Assembly (NCBI GenBank): GCA_003281455.1
Contig: QCBX01000009.1
Coordinates: forward strand, 1 to 64,000
Direction of reading: 5' to 3'
From: Prochlorococcus sp. AG-347-J21
Lineage (GTDB): Bacteria > Cyanobacteriota > Cyanobacteriia > PCC-6307 > Cyanobiaceae
Length of the DNA stretch: 64,000 nt
This document shows positions 10,085 to 19,407 of this stretch, one piece after another. Below the pieces are notes generated by a model. It did no database searches. It had not been told where the DNA came from and saw only the letters and a list, made by a program, of their open reading frames with translations. A program made the position numbers and the translations under genes. Each line of letters starts with the position of its first letter. Positions within the stretch are counted from its first letter, which is position 1.

Positions 10085-11860
10085 ATGATAGCCTCTGCTC
10101 AAACAAGTAATTCTAAATTGGCACAAATAAATAACAAGTTGACAGTCCAATCTCAAAACTTTACTGATGATTCTTGTGCCATAAGATCTTTGGATTGGGA
10201 TCGCAGTAGATTTGATATTGAATTTGGTTTAAGAAATGGAACTACTTACAATAGTTTTATTATTAAAGGCGAAAAAATAGCGATTATTGATACTAGTCAC
10301 GCAAAGTTCGAACAATTATGGTTTGAAGAATTACTGAAAAAGGTAAATCCGCAAGAAGTTGATTATCTAATTACAAGCCATACAGAACCTGATCATTCTG
10401 GTTTAATAGGGAATCTTTTAGAATTAAACCAAAATATCACAGTTGTTGGATCAAAATTAGCTCTTAAATTTATTGAAGACCAAATACATATTCCCTTTAA
10501 GCGTCTAGAGGTTAAGAGTGGAGAGTTTTTAAATTTAGGAACTAATTCTAATAGCGGTTTAGAACATAATATTGAATTTATAAGTGCACCAAATTTACAT
10601 TGGCCAGATACCATATTTTCCTATGATCACAGTACACATGTTCTCTATACATGTGATGCATTTGGACTCCATTATTGTTCTGACGAATTTTTTGACACTG
10701 ATCAAAAAGAAATATACGATGATTTCCGTTTTTATTACGAATGCCTTATGGGTCCAAACGCTAGAAGCGTTCTACAGGCAATTAAAAGAATAGATAAGCT
10801 ACCTGAATTAAAAACAATAGCTGTTGGTCATGGGCCTTTGCTCCATAATCAGGTAAATTTTTGGAAAGGAAAATATCTAGAATGGAGTAGCAATAAAAGC
10901 AAAGGTAATGATTTTGTGTCAGTCTGCTATATCAGCGACTATGGTTATTGTGATCGACTAAGTCAAGCGATATCTCATGGAATAAGTAAAGCGGATGCAC
11001 AGGTACAATTAATTGATTTGAGATCTTCTGACCCGCAAGAATTAACAAGTTTGATTTCCGAATCAAAAGCAGTAGTCATTCCCACATGGCCAGTAGACTC
11101 AGATAATGAATTAAAAGAATCTCTCGGTACTTTATTTGCAGCACTAAAAACGAAACAATTTACTGCTGTCTATGATGCATTTGGTGGAAATGATGAACCA
11201 ATAGATTCCTTAGCAAATAAATTAAGAGAACTTGGACAAAAAGAAGCCTTTTCACCTTTAAGAGTTAAAAATATTCCAGATCCCATTGTTTATCAACAAT
11301 TCGAAGAAGCTGGAACTGATTTAGGTCAATTGATCAATAAAAAGAAGAATATTGCCTCTATGAAGAGCCTTGATTCAAATTTAGATAAAGCGTTAGGTAG
11401 ATTAAGTGGAGGATTATATGTAGTTACAGCGAGCCAAGGGGAAGGTTCGACATTTAGACAAAGTGCAATGGTTGCAAGTTGGGTTAGTCAAGCAAGCTTT
11501 TCTCCACCAGGTATTACAGTTGCAGTAGCAAAAGATAGAGCTATTGAATCATATATGCAAGTTGGGGAAGGTTTTGTTGTGAATATCTTGAGAGAAGATA
11601 ACTATCAAAAAATGTTCAGGCATTTTTTAAAGAGATTTGCCCCTGGAGCTGATAGATTTGCAGATGTAGATGTAATTAGCAACATCGCTGAAGGAGGACC
11701 AGTTCTCTCAGATTCTCTCGCCTTTTTAGATTGTAAAGTTTGTTCCAGACTTGAGACTCCAGACCATTGGATCATTTACGGAATTGTTGAAAATGGTAAT
11801 GTTTCTGATTTATCATGTAAGACAGCAGTTCATCACAGAAAAGTTGCTAATCATTATTAG
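10085..11860 (+). CDS. flv3: Flavodiiron protein Flv3-type (oxygen photoreduction)
   Basis: Cyanobacterial class C flavodiiron proteins pass electrons from the photosynthetic chain to O2, making water without reactive oxygen. The domain order is a metallo-beta-lactamase-like diiron domain (about 30-265), flavodoxin-like FMN domain (about 275-420) and flavin-reductase-like domain (about 435-591). The diiron motif SHTEPDHSG is complete, with H99, E101, D103 and H104, and later ligands sit in CDAFG and VGHGP. An intact iron site is the hallmark of Flv3/Flv4, and pairing with a degenerate partner makes Flv3 the natural call. The partner gene starts 15 bp after this stop, so they are very likely cotranscribed. 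Confidence 0.9.
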   Translation: MIASAQTSNSKLAQINNKLTVQSQNFTDDSCAIRSLDWDRSRFDIEFGLRNGTTYNSFIIKGEKIAIIDTSHAKFEQLWFEELLKKVNPQEVDYLITSHTEPDHSGLIGNLLELNQNITVVGSKLALKFIEDQIHIPFKRLEVKSGEFLNLGTNSNSGLEHNIEFISAPNLHWPDTIFSYDHSTHVLYTCDAFGLHYCSDEFFDTDQKEIYDDFRFYYECLMGPNARSVLQAIKRIDKLPELKTIAVGHGPLLHNQVNFWKGKYLEWSSNKSKGNDFVSVCYISDYGYCDRLSQAISHGISKADAQVQLIDLRSSDPQELTSLISESKAVVIPTWPVDSDNELKESLGTLFAALKTKQFTAVYDAFGGNDEPIDSLANKLRELGQKEAFSPLRVKNIPDPIVYQQFEEAGTDLGQLINKKKNIASMKSLDSNLDKALGRLSGGLYVVTASQGEGSTFRQSAMVASWVSQASFSPPGITVAVAKDRAIESYMQVGEGFVVNILREDNYQKMFRHFLKRFAPGADRFADVDVISNIAEGGPVLSDSLAFLDCKVCSRLETPDHWIIYGIVENGNVSDLSCKTAVHHRKVANHY

Positions 11861-11875
11861 AAAATAAGTCTTAAA

Positions 11876-13678
11876 ATGTCAGATATTAATATAGGCTTAC
11901 TTGCAGAAAATCAAAACTTATCAGAATTTGAAATTACAGAAAATTTTTCTTGTGTAAGATTCTTAGATCAAAATAAAGAAAGATTTGAACTTGAATTTAA
12001 CCTTGAAAAAGGAACCTCCTTTAATACTTTTTTTATAAGAAGTCATGAAGAACTTTTTATTATTCATCCACCTGAGAAACAATATTTAAATTCATTTAAT
12101 AAAGTTATTTCTAGGTTTTGCGATCAATTTAAATTAGATAAAATCAACTTCATTTCTGGTCATATTAATCCCCAAATTATTGAAACTATAAAAAATATAA
12201 GTACCCAATTTCAAAGCACAACTATTACTTGCTCTAATCCGGGTTATAAACTTATTAGCGATCTTTGGAATCAAAGAAATCCTAACTTAGAAAACTTTAT
12301 TGAAATTCAATTACCTGAAATTAACATAGTTAAAAAAGAACTTAATTTAGAATTAGATAACATTTCACTAGATTTAATTCCTATTCCAACAGCACGTTGG
12401 CCTGGTGGCCTGATAATTTATGAACGTAATCAAGAAATACTTCTTAGTGAAAAAATTTTCTCTGCACACATTGCATCTAAATACTGGTCTGAAGCAAATC
12501 GAGTTAGTACAGAAATTGATAGGAAACACTTTTATGATTGCTTAATGGCACCAATGTCTAATCAAGTAGTATCAATAACTGAAAAAATTGCAGATTATGA
12601 CATAAAAACTATTGCACCATTACACGGTCCCGCGATCGAATATAGCTTAAAAAGCTTTTTGAATGACTATATTAGATGGGGAGAAAATTTCTCAACAAAT
12701 AATCCTAAGATCGCTCTGATATATGCAAGTGCATATGGAAATACAGCTTCAATAGGTGATGCATTAGCTAAAGGAATAAATAGAACCTCAGTAGAAGTTG
12801 AAAGTATTAATTGTGAATTTACATCTAATGATGTACTTGTAAAATCTATCCAAAATGCTGATGGCTATTTAATTGGCTCACCAACATTGGGTGGTCACGC
12901 CCCAACTCCAATAGTTAGCGCACTAGGAACATTGTTAGCAGAAGGTAATAGAGATAAGCCAGTGGGTATTTTTGGCAGTTTTGGCTGGAGCGGCGAAGCG
13001 ATAGATTTACTTGAAACAAAATTAAAAGACGGTGGTTTTAAGTTTAGTTTTGACCCTATAAGGATTAAATTCAGTCCAAACAAACCAAAGATTAAAGAGT
13101 TAGAAGAAATAGGAACTCACTTTGGAAGAAAAATTATAAAAAAAGCTAAGAAAAAACCCAGAAAATCAGATACTGGAATGATTACAAGCAAAACGGATCC
13201 AAAGCTACAAGCTCTTGGAAGAGTAATTGGTTCACTTTGTATCCTGACAGCCTCTAAAGGTAAAGATGAGAATAATATTAAAGGAGCTATGCTTGCATCT
13301 TGGGTGAGTCAAGCAAGTTTTTCTCCGCCCGGTTTAAGTATTGCAGTTGCAAAAGATAGATCGGTAGAGTCTCTTCTTCAAATAGGAGATTCATTTGCTT
13401 TAAATATTTTAAGTGAAAAAGATTTTAAAGAACCTTTGAAAAGATTCACAAAGCCCTTTGCACCCGGAGAAGATAGATTTGAAGGAATAAATATTGAACT
13501 AACTCCTAATGAACAGATAATCATTCCTGAATCGCTCGCATGGTTAGATGCTTCTGTAAAAGAGAGAATGGAATGTGGAGATCATTGGGTAATTTACGCC
13601 GAAGTGCTACACGGTAATATACTAAAATCCGATAGTCTCACAGCAGTTCATCACCGCAAAACAGGTGCTAACTATTAA
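11876..13678 (+). CDS. flv1: Flavodiiron protein Flv1-type with degenerate diiron site
   Basis: This has the same three-domain layout as its upstream partner (600 residues), with the flavodoxin segment beginning near IALIYASAYGNTASIGDALA and the flavin-reductase domain ending AVHHRKTGANY. The diiron motif is changed: the position of HxExDH reads HINPQI, keeping H96 but losing the Glu, Asp and second His. Known cyanobacterial Flv1 proteins also lack canonical ligands and work as hetero-oligomers with Flv3, so the loss is expected of the family, not a sign of decay. The reading frame is intact and the two proteins share an almost identical block (ASWVSQASFSPPG). Confidence 0.9.
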   Translation: MSDINIGLLAENQNLSEFEITENFSCVRFLDQNKERFELEFNLEKGTSFNTFFIRSHEELFIIHPPEKQYLNSFNKVISRFCDQFKLDKINFISGHINPQIIETIKNISTQFQSTTITCSNPGYKLISDLWNQRNPNLENFIEIQLPEINIVKKELNLELDNISLDLIPIPTARWPGGLIIYERNQEILLSEKIFSAHIASKYWSEANRVSTEIDRKHFYDCLMAPMSNQVVSITEKIADYDIKTIAPLHGPAIEYSLKSFLNDYIRWGENFSTNNPKIALIYASAYGNTASIGDALAKGINRTSVEVESINCEFTSNDVLVKSIQNADGYLIGSPTLGGHAPTPIVSALGTLLAEGNRDKPVGIFGSFGWSGEAIDLLETKLKDGGFKFSFDPIRIKFSPNKPKIKELEEIGTHFGRKIIKKAKKKPRKSDTGMITSKTDPKLQALGRVIGSLCILTASKGKDENNIKGAMLASWVSQASFSPPGLSIAVAKDRSVESLLQIGDSFALNILSEKDFKEPLKRFTKPFAPGEDRFEGINIELTPNEQIIIPESLAWLDASVKERMECGDHWVIYAEVLHGNILKSDSLTAVHHRKTGANY

Positions 13679-13695
13679 ATTTATTTATCTAATTT

Positions 13696-14235
13696 ATGAC
13701 TGAAACAAAAGATCTAATAATCATTACAGCTAGTTGCGGTAAAAATCTAGAACTTTCTGAGAAATTCCTTGAAAAAAGTAATGAACTTAAAATAAGTTCT
13801 GAAATTTTAGATCTTACCACTCTCGATATTCCATTATTTAATCCAAGAATTCACAGCAAAGAAAATATTCCAAATGAAATAGAAGAATTAAAAAAAAAGC
13901 TTTTCGAGATTGAAAGGTGGATAATTTGTGCGCCTGAATATAATGGATCTATACCACCCATTCTCTCCAACTTCATAGCATGGCTTTCTATTTCGGGGGA
14001 TGACTTTAGGAATTTATTTAATGGTCAACCGATTGCAATTGCAACATTTTCTGGTGGCATAGGGTTAGAACTTCTGACCTCATTACGAATTCAATTAGTG
14101 CATTTAGGAAGTCAAGTATTAGGGAGACAACTTTTGTCCTCATATAGTAAACCTATAGATACAAAAACTATAGAAGATATTATTCAAAGACTTTTACAAA
14201 TGAAAAAATTAAAAACATCAACATTTAAAACCTAA
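13696..14235 (+). CDS. NADPH-dependent FMN reductase family protein
   Basis: This 179-residue flavodoxin-like protein belongs to the NADPH-dependent FMN reductase family. The signature segment APEYNGSIPPILSNFIAW (about 75-92) corresponds to the conserved PEYNGSxP motif that contacts FMN, and the N-terminal IITASCGKNLE is the phosphate-binding loop. It begins 17 bp after flv1 and shares its direction, which suggests a flv3-flv1-reductase operon and a possible role in supplying reduced flavin or reducing quinones under light stress. That functional link is inference from position only. The stop lies 6 bp from the stop of the convergent PBP2 gene. Confidence 0.8.
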   Translation: MTETKDLIIITASCGKNLELSEKFLEKSNELKISSEILDLTTLDIPLFNPRIHSKENIPNEIEELKKKLFEIERWIICAPEYNGSIPPILSNFIAWLSISGDDFRNLFNGQPIAIATFSGGIGLELLTSLRIQLVHLGSQVLGRQLLSSYSKPIDTKTIEDIIQRLLQMKKLKTSTFKT

Positions 14236-14241
14236 TAAATC

Positions 14242-16032
14242 TTATTCTTTTTCATTCCAAACTTTCAAAATTTCTCTAGCCATAGGTAATGCATGAACAG
14301 ATCCCCCACCAGGAGTATTTTGTGCAAAAGCAACTACTAGTAATTCGCTTTTTTCAGAGGGAGTAAAGCAAACAAACCAAGCGTGATCTAATCCACCTTC
14401 ACCGTCTTCAGCAGTTCCAGTTTTGCCTGAAACTGGAGGTAAATTTGAAACTCCATAATTAATTGATACTCCTGTGCCAGACTCAACTACTTTCCTGAGA
14501 CCACTTTTTATCAACTGAATATTCTTTGAATCGATATCGATTTTAATAATATTTTTATCTGGAAAATTTTCTTCATCTTTGTTAACCAAATAGGGCGTAA
14601 CTAGATAACCTCCATTTGCAATTACAGCATATGCTCTAGCTATTTGAATAGGGGTAACTTGAACAACAAATTGTCCAATAGACATACTTGCAATATCTTC
14701 TGGAACCCAAGGTGTTCTTCCTGGTTGCCCCCATCCTCTACCTTCTTTAGCCCATTCACTACTAGCTACTAATCCTATATTTTCTTGTTCAGAAATTTCA
14801 ATTCCAGATAAAGAATTAAAACCAAGCTTTCTGGAGACCTTATGAATTTCATCAACTCCTACTCCGTAACCTACTTGATAAAAAAATGTATTACTAGAGA
14901 CTCTTAAAGCATCTTCATAACCTATTAGCCCAAAGCCTAAATCATTGTGCTCCCTAAAACATTGGCTCCCATAAGTTATACATGGTTTGGTATCTAATAA
15001 GGTATCAGAAGGGAATTTTCCACTTTCCAAGCCCGCTAAAGCAGTTACAATTTTCCAAACACTTCCTGGATCATAAGCATTTAATGCTCTATTAAATAAA
15101 GGTTTTTCAGGAGAATTAAATATCTTATTGTATTCTTTTGCAGGCTTAAAGTCCTTTGAAAAAAAATTTAAATCAAAATTAGGCTTACTTGTCAACGCTC
15201 TTATTGCACCATCTCTTGGATCCATAACTATTATTGCTCCAGCTTTTTTATCTTTAAGAACTTCCTCAGCAACTAATTGCAGCTTAAGGTCGATTGTTAA
15301 TTCAATATCATTACCTTGTACTGGAGGTCTTACACCCAATGATCTTTGAAATCTCCCTAACGAATTTACTTCAACCATTTCTCCACCCCATTCGCCTCTT
15401 ATAAAATCTTCGTAAACATATTCAATTCCTGTTCTTCCTATTAAGTCATTTAATTTATAACCCTTCTTAGATAGGAATTTATATTCTGATTCAGTAATCG
15501 GCTGAGTATAACCAATTACATGGGCAGCAAGAGATTTATAAGGATAATTTCTAATTAATTTAGTAGCAATTTCAAAACTAGTGAAATCACCTTCATTTTC
15601 CTTGAATTTTATTAATTGATCTACATTTAAATCATCAAGAATGGTTACTGAAAGTTTCTGATTTTTTAGACCATCAGAGTATTTTTTTTGAATTACATTA
15701 CTATCAATATTTAACAAGCTAGAAATACTTGATTTATGTTTTTCCCAATTAATTTTATTAACAGATTGGGGCTTGATTATTAAAGAATATTTAACTCTAC
15801 TGTCTGCTAACACATAACCATTTTTATCTAGTATTCTTCCGCGTATTGGCTGTGAAGCAATAAGTCTGATCCTATTCTCATCTGACATCTTCTTAAAAGA
15901 TTCATAATTTAAAAGTTGTAAAAAAATTAACCTACATAAAATCAATAAAAATGATATGGAAGAAAAAATAAGTAAGACTAAAGGTTGTCTCTTTAATGAA
16001 ATAAGTTTTTTATTAGGACTTGTTTTTATCAA
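14242..16032 (-). CDS. mrdA: Penicillin-binding protein 2 (peptidoglycan transpeptidase)
   Basis: This class B PBP cross-links peptidoglycan during cell elongation. It has a short cytoplasmic N-terminus, one membrane anchor (about residues 17-38), the dimerisation/pedestal domain and a C-terminal transpeptidase domain. The catalytic SxxK motif is SVWK (about 328), SxN is SSNT, and the third motif is KTG in VSGKTGTAED (about 534). The early motif ASQPIRGRILDKNGYVLA is characteristic of PBP2. At 596 residues it has the normal length. Upstream on the same strand is a small putative gene whose stop lies 10 bp before this start. Confidence 0.92.
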   Translation of the reverse strand: MIKTSPNKKLISLKRQPLVLLIFSSISFLLILCRLIFLQLLNYESFKKMSDENRIRLIASQPIRGRILDKNGYVLADSRVKYSLIIKPQSVNKINWEKHKSSISSLLNIDSNVIQKKYSDGLKNQKLSVTILDDLNVDQLIKFKENEGDFTSFEIATKLIRNYPYKSLAAHVIGYTQPITESEYKFLSKKGYKLNDLIGRTGIEYVYEDFIRGEWGGEMVEVNSLGRFQRSLGVRPPVQGNDIELTIDLKLQLVAEEVLKDKKAGAIIVMDPRDGAIRALTSKPNFDLNFFSKDFKPAKEYNKIFNSPEKPLFNRALNAYDPGSVWKIVTALAGLESGKFPSDTLLDTKPCITYGSQCFREHNDLGFGLIGYEDALRVSSNTFFYQVGYGVGVDEIHKVSRKLGFNSLSGIEISEQENIGLVASSEWAKEGRGWGQPGRTPWVPEDIASMSIGQFVVQVTPIQIARAYAVIANGGYLVTPYLVNKDEENFPDKNIIKIDIDSKNIQLIKSGLRKVVESGTGVSINYGVSNLPPVSGKTGTAEDGEGGLDHAWFVCFTPSEKSELLVVAFAQNTPGGGSVHALPMAREILKVWNEKE

Positions 16033-16042
16033 AAATATAAAT

Positions 16043-16186
16043 TTATTTAAATATTGTTTTTTCTAATAAGGCAATAGTTGATTTTATCTCATTAAGTTTA
16101 TTGATTAAATCTTTATAGTCAATGTCTTCATTGATGAGATTAAAATCATCATTATCAATATTATTTGAATTTAAATTTTCACTCAT
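16043..16186 (-). CDS. small hypothetical protein (47 aa) upstream of PBP2
   Basis: An ATG at 16184-16186 opens a 47-codon frame ending in TAA at 16043-16045, reading MSENLNSNNIDNDDF and ending LLEKTIFK. The product is very acidic in its first half and has a heptad-like helix in its second half. It ends 10 bp before the mrdA start in the same orientation. The residue make-up and the position between two genes favour a real gene, perhaps lineage-specific, but I recognise no family. It could be a chance frame. Confidence 0.45.
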   Translation of the reverse strand: MSENLNSNNIDNDDFNLINEDIDYKDLINKLNEIKSTIALLEKTIFK

Positions 16187-16293
16187 AAAACTTATACTTA
16201 TTAAGCAATTATTTCAATTAATAGAATTCTAAATAGTAAATTTATTTTTTCAAAATTTTATTAACTTTGATACTTAAAAAGATTAAAAAGAAA

Positions 16294-16902
16294 TTAATTT
16301 AATTGTTCTATATTTTGTTCAAAGTAAGGATTACAACTATTTTTAGATATGCCTACAGACCAACCAATGAATGATGAAATAAATACAATGACGATCAAGG
16401 GCAAAATAGCTTGCTGAGTATTTTCAAGACTAAACCATTCCCTCCAGTTACTAAAAAACCTTTCTCTTTGATATTTTCTTTTTTCATTTTCTAATAATTT
16501 AGCTTTTTTAGCGAAAGATTTTGTGACCCACTTTTCAAAAGGAATTTTTTTTATGATCGTCATTTTTCTCTCAACTTCTAATAGCTGTCCGGCACTAAGG
16601 TACGGATGAAATGTACTTATCAATTCAAGAGTTTTTAGAAACATCTCTACGGTTGCATCTTTTATCAGCTTTTGCTCATAGCTTAAATCAGTCCACTCTA
16701 TTTCTGGATAAAAACGATTCCTGTTTGGATTAATTTGATCCTCTAACATTTGACCAGGTTCTCTAAGCCATCTATTTGTATTTTCGTCAAACCTTCGCCA
16801 ATACAAAAAAGGATTAATAAAAATTGTTTTACCAGATACCTTTACTACGTCCTGTTGAAGATGATTAGTTATCTTTCTTTCAGAAGTTTTCGAATTTATC
16901 AA
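16294..16902 (-). CDS. conserved hypothetical single-pass membrane protein
   Basis: This is a 202-residue protein with no family I recognise. A soluble N-terminal region of about 160 residues is rich in Trp, Arg and Lys (for example FLYWRRFDENTNRWL). It is followed by one clear transmembrane helix (about 167-185, ILPLIVIVFISSFIGWSVGI) and a short tail with one cysteine. Many basic residues just before the helix suggest the large domain is cytoplasmic. It has the same direction as the nuclease gene upstream (gap 80 bp). Codon use looks like that of its neighbours. I assign no function. Confidence 0.75.
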   Translation of the reverse strand: MINSKTSERKITNHLQQDVVKVSGKTIFINPFLYWRRFDENTNRWLREPGQMLEDQINPNRNRFYPEIEWTDLSYEQKLIKDATVEMFLKTLELISTFHPYLSAGQLLEVERKMTIIKKIPFEKWVTKSFAKKAKLLENEKRKYQRERFFSNWREWFSLENTQQAILPLIVIVFISSFIGWSVGISKNSCNPYFEQNIEQLN

Positions 16903-16982
16903 AAGTCTAAAAAAATTATCTAATTAAAGATTATCTTTTATTTACTATTTTTCCAGAGACACCCAAACATTTTCCATGAAAA

Positions 16983-17696
16983 TTAATTTATTAATAATTG
17001 CCAACGCTTTTTTAAATAATTACAGTATTCACAATTTAAAGAGGGTTTGGGGAAATTATCCGAACGTAATAAATTTACAGTATCAATTATCTTATTTTCT
17101 ACCCATGAAGTAGAACAATCTAATTTAATTAGATGTACATCGAAATTTAATTGGTTATTAAAAAACTCTTCATTTTTCTTACCATTAAAATATAAAAGAT
17201 AAGCTTCTTTAGCTACTTGAAAACCGTTTTTCTTAAACAACCACTGATACATTTCTAACTGTCTTTTATAAGCTTTTGCATATTCGTATTTATTAAAAGT
17301 CTCAAACCAATCAAAATTATTTCTAGATGTTGCTTTTACATCAACGATAATCAGTTGACCATTTTTTTTCTGCCAAATATCATCTACAGCTCCACCAAAG
17401 TCATAGTTGTGTGCAATTGACTTATATCTTATCCCTTGAAAATTACTTCTCCATCGTTCTAAATCTTTGTGTTTGAAAGGCACAGCATCAATGCCATATT
17501 CAATAAATAAAGGATGCGGCTCCTGAATTTTTCTATAATAATCAAATTCATTTTTACATAAATTATCTACAGCTATATTTAAGGTAAATGGTAATGATGG
17601 CGGTTTTATGTGATATTTTTTGTCCAGCACACAACATCTTGGACAACTAAGATATTTCTCAACTGTAGATCGACTTAATTTAATAATATCAGGCAT
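16983..17696 (-). CDS. PD-(D/E)XK nuclease, Cas4/RecB-like with putative Fe-S cysteines
   Basis: The 237-residue protein carries the pattern of the RecB/Cas4/AddB nuclease group. The active site fits D105 (GAVDDIW), D119 and K121 (IIVDVKAT), followed by the RecB-like QxxxY motif at Q146-Y150 (RQLEMY). Cysteines at 18, 21 and 22 near the N-terminus and at 222 and 225 near the C-terminus are placed like the split 4Fe-4S cluster of Cas4/AddB. No cas genes or repeats occur nearby, so a DNA-repair or processing role is more likely than CRISPR adaptation. Fold assignment is good; cluster and substrate are inferred. Confidence 0.75.
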   Translation of the reverse strand: MPDIIKLSRSTVEKYLSCPRCCVLDKKYHIKPPSLPFTLNIAVDNLCKNEFDYYRKIQEPHPLFIEYGIDAVPFKHKDLERWRSNFQGIRYKSIAHNYDFGGAVDDIWQKKNGQLIIVDVKATSRNNFDWFETFNKYEYAKAYKRQLEMYQWLFKKNGFQVAKEAYLLYFNGKKNEEFFNNQLNFDVHLIKLDCSTSWVENKIIDTVNLLRSDNFPKPSLNCEYCNYLKKRWQLLIN

Positions 17697-17766
17697 TATG
17701 TTTTAAATCTCATTTAAAAATTTCTTGCTTAAATAAAAAACTTTAAATTTTTTAAAATTTGAGGAC

Positions 17767-19353
17767 TTACTCCCACTCAATAGTTCCAGGAGGTTTGCTT
17801 GTAATATCATAAACAACTCTATTAACTGAACTTACTTCGTTTACGATTCTATTTGCAATCCTCTCCAAAATCTGAAAAGGAATTTTTGACCAATCGGCTG
17901 TCATACCATCTTCACTAGATACACAACGTAAAACTATTGGCCATGCATAAGTCCTTTTATCACCCATAACTCCTACTGTTTTTACAGGTAGCAATACTGC
18001 AAAAGCTTGCCAAATGTCATTGTAAAGACCCGCTTTTTTAATTTCATCTCTTACTATCCAGTCTGCATCTCTTAAACAATCAAGTTTTTCATTATTCACC
18101 TCTCCCAAAATTCTTATAGCTAATCCTGGTCCTGGGAATGGATGCCTTTTTATAATTTCATCCGGCAAACCTAAAGCAGCACCCACTTTTCGGACTTCAT
18201 CCTTAAAAAGTTTTCTTAATGGCTCAACTAATTTAAATTGTAAATCTTTTGGCAATCCACCAACATTATGATGACTCTTTATTTTTACAGCTATTCTTTC
18301 TCCTGTTTTAGGATCAATATTTGTCCCAGCACTTTCAATAACATCAGGATAAAGAGTACCTTGGGCTAAATACTGAAAAGGTCCCAATCTATTACTTTCT
18401 TCCTCAAATACTCTAATAAATTCTTCACCTATAATTTTTCTTTTTTGTTCTGGATCAGTAATACCTTTTAATTTGGCAAGAAACCTTTCCCTTGCATTAA
18501 TATATTCAACTTTTATGTGAAATTTCTTATCAAAAAAATTCATTAAAAATTCTGGTTCACCTTTTCTCATGAAACCTTGGTCTATAAACATGCATGTAAG
18601 CTGATTTCCAATAGCTTTATTGAGAAGAAAAGCAAGAGTTGAGGAATCAACTCCTCCAGATAAGGCAAGCAAAACTTTTTTATTACCAACTTGCTCTCTT
18701 ATCCTGGGAATAGTTTCCTCTATATAAGTTTCGGTTGTCCAATCAGCCGTACAACATGAAATTTTATAAACAAAATTTTTAATTACCGTCATCCCAAACT
18801 CTGAATGAATAACTTCAGGATGAAATTGTACGCCAAATAATTTCTTTACATCATTTGAAATTGCTGCATGGTGTGTATTCTCGGTATGAGCAATTTTATT
18901 AAATCCATCAGGCAAACAATTAATAGAATCGCCATGACTCATCCACATAATAGATTTATCTTCTACATCGGAAAGGAGGTCTGATTCTTGGTCTATATTT
19001 ATTGGTGCTCTGCCATATTCAGCTCTTTTGATTGCTGAAATAACAGATCCTCCAAGTTCTTTGACCATTAATTGCATTCCATAGCATATGCCAAGAATAG
19101 GAATTCCTAAATTAAAAATTTTCTCATCACACTTAGGCGCATTTTGTTCATATACAGAATTTGGGCCTCCACTCAAAATAATCCCTTTAGGATTAATATT
19201 TTTAATTTCCTCAATTGAAATGTAGTTACTAACTACAAGAGAAAAAACATTAGTTTCTCTAATTCTTCTTGCAATCAATTCAGAATATTGAGATCCGAAA
19301 TCCAAAATTAATATTGAAGGACCTCGCTCTTTTTTTAAAGTTATTTGACTCAT
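17767..19353 (-). CDS. guaA: GMP synthase (glutamine-hydrolysing)
   Basis: GuaA aminates XMP to GMP using glutamine. The class I amidotransferase domain has its nucleophile at Cys90 (GICYGMQL), with the His/Glu pair in [11 protein letters not shown]. The ATP-pyrophosphatase domain has the P-loop SGGVDSST (about 238), and the C-terminal dimerisation domain ends with the conserved [14 protein letters not shown]. The 528-residue length is normal. It is downstream of cbiD on the same strand with a 54-bp gap, a neighbour relationship without obvious functional meaning. Confidence 0.97.
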   Translation of the reverse strand: MSQITLKKERGPSILILDFGSQYSELIARRIRETNVFSLVVSNYISIEEIKNINPKGIILSGGPNSVYEQNAPKCDEKIFNLGIPILGICYGMQLMVKELGGSVISAIKRAEYGRAPINIDQESDLLSDVEDKSIMWMSHGDSINCLPDGFNKIAHTENTHHAAISNDVKKLFGVQFHPEVIHSEFGMTVIKNFVYKISCCTADWTTETYIEETIPRIREQVGNKKVLLALSGGVDSSTLAFLLNKAIGNQLTCMFIDQGFMRKGEPEFLMNFFDKKFHIKVEYINARERFLAKLKGITDPEQKRKIIGEEFIRVFEEESNRLGPFQYLAQGTLYPDVIESAGTNIDPKTGERIAVKIKSHHNVGGLPKDLQFKLVEPLRKLFKDEVRKVGAALGLPDEIIKRHPFPGPGLAIRILGEVNNEKLDCLRDADWIVRDEIKKAGLYNDIWQAFAVLLPVKTVGVMGDKRTYAWPIVLRCVSSEDGMTADWSKIPFQILERIANRIVNEVSSVNRVVYDITSKPPGTIEWE

Positions 19354-19407
19354 GTATAAAAGTTAACTCAATTTATTTACAAAAGCATAATGAATCATAA
19401 ATTAATC

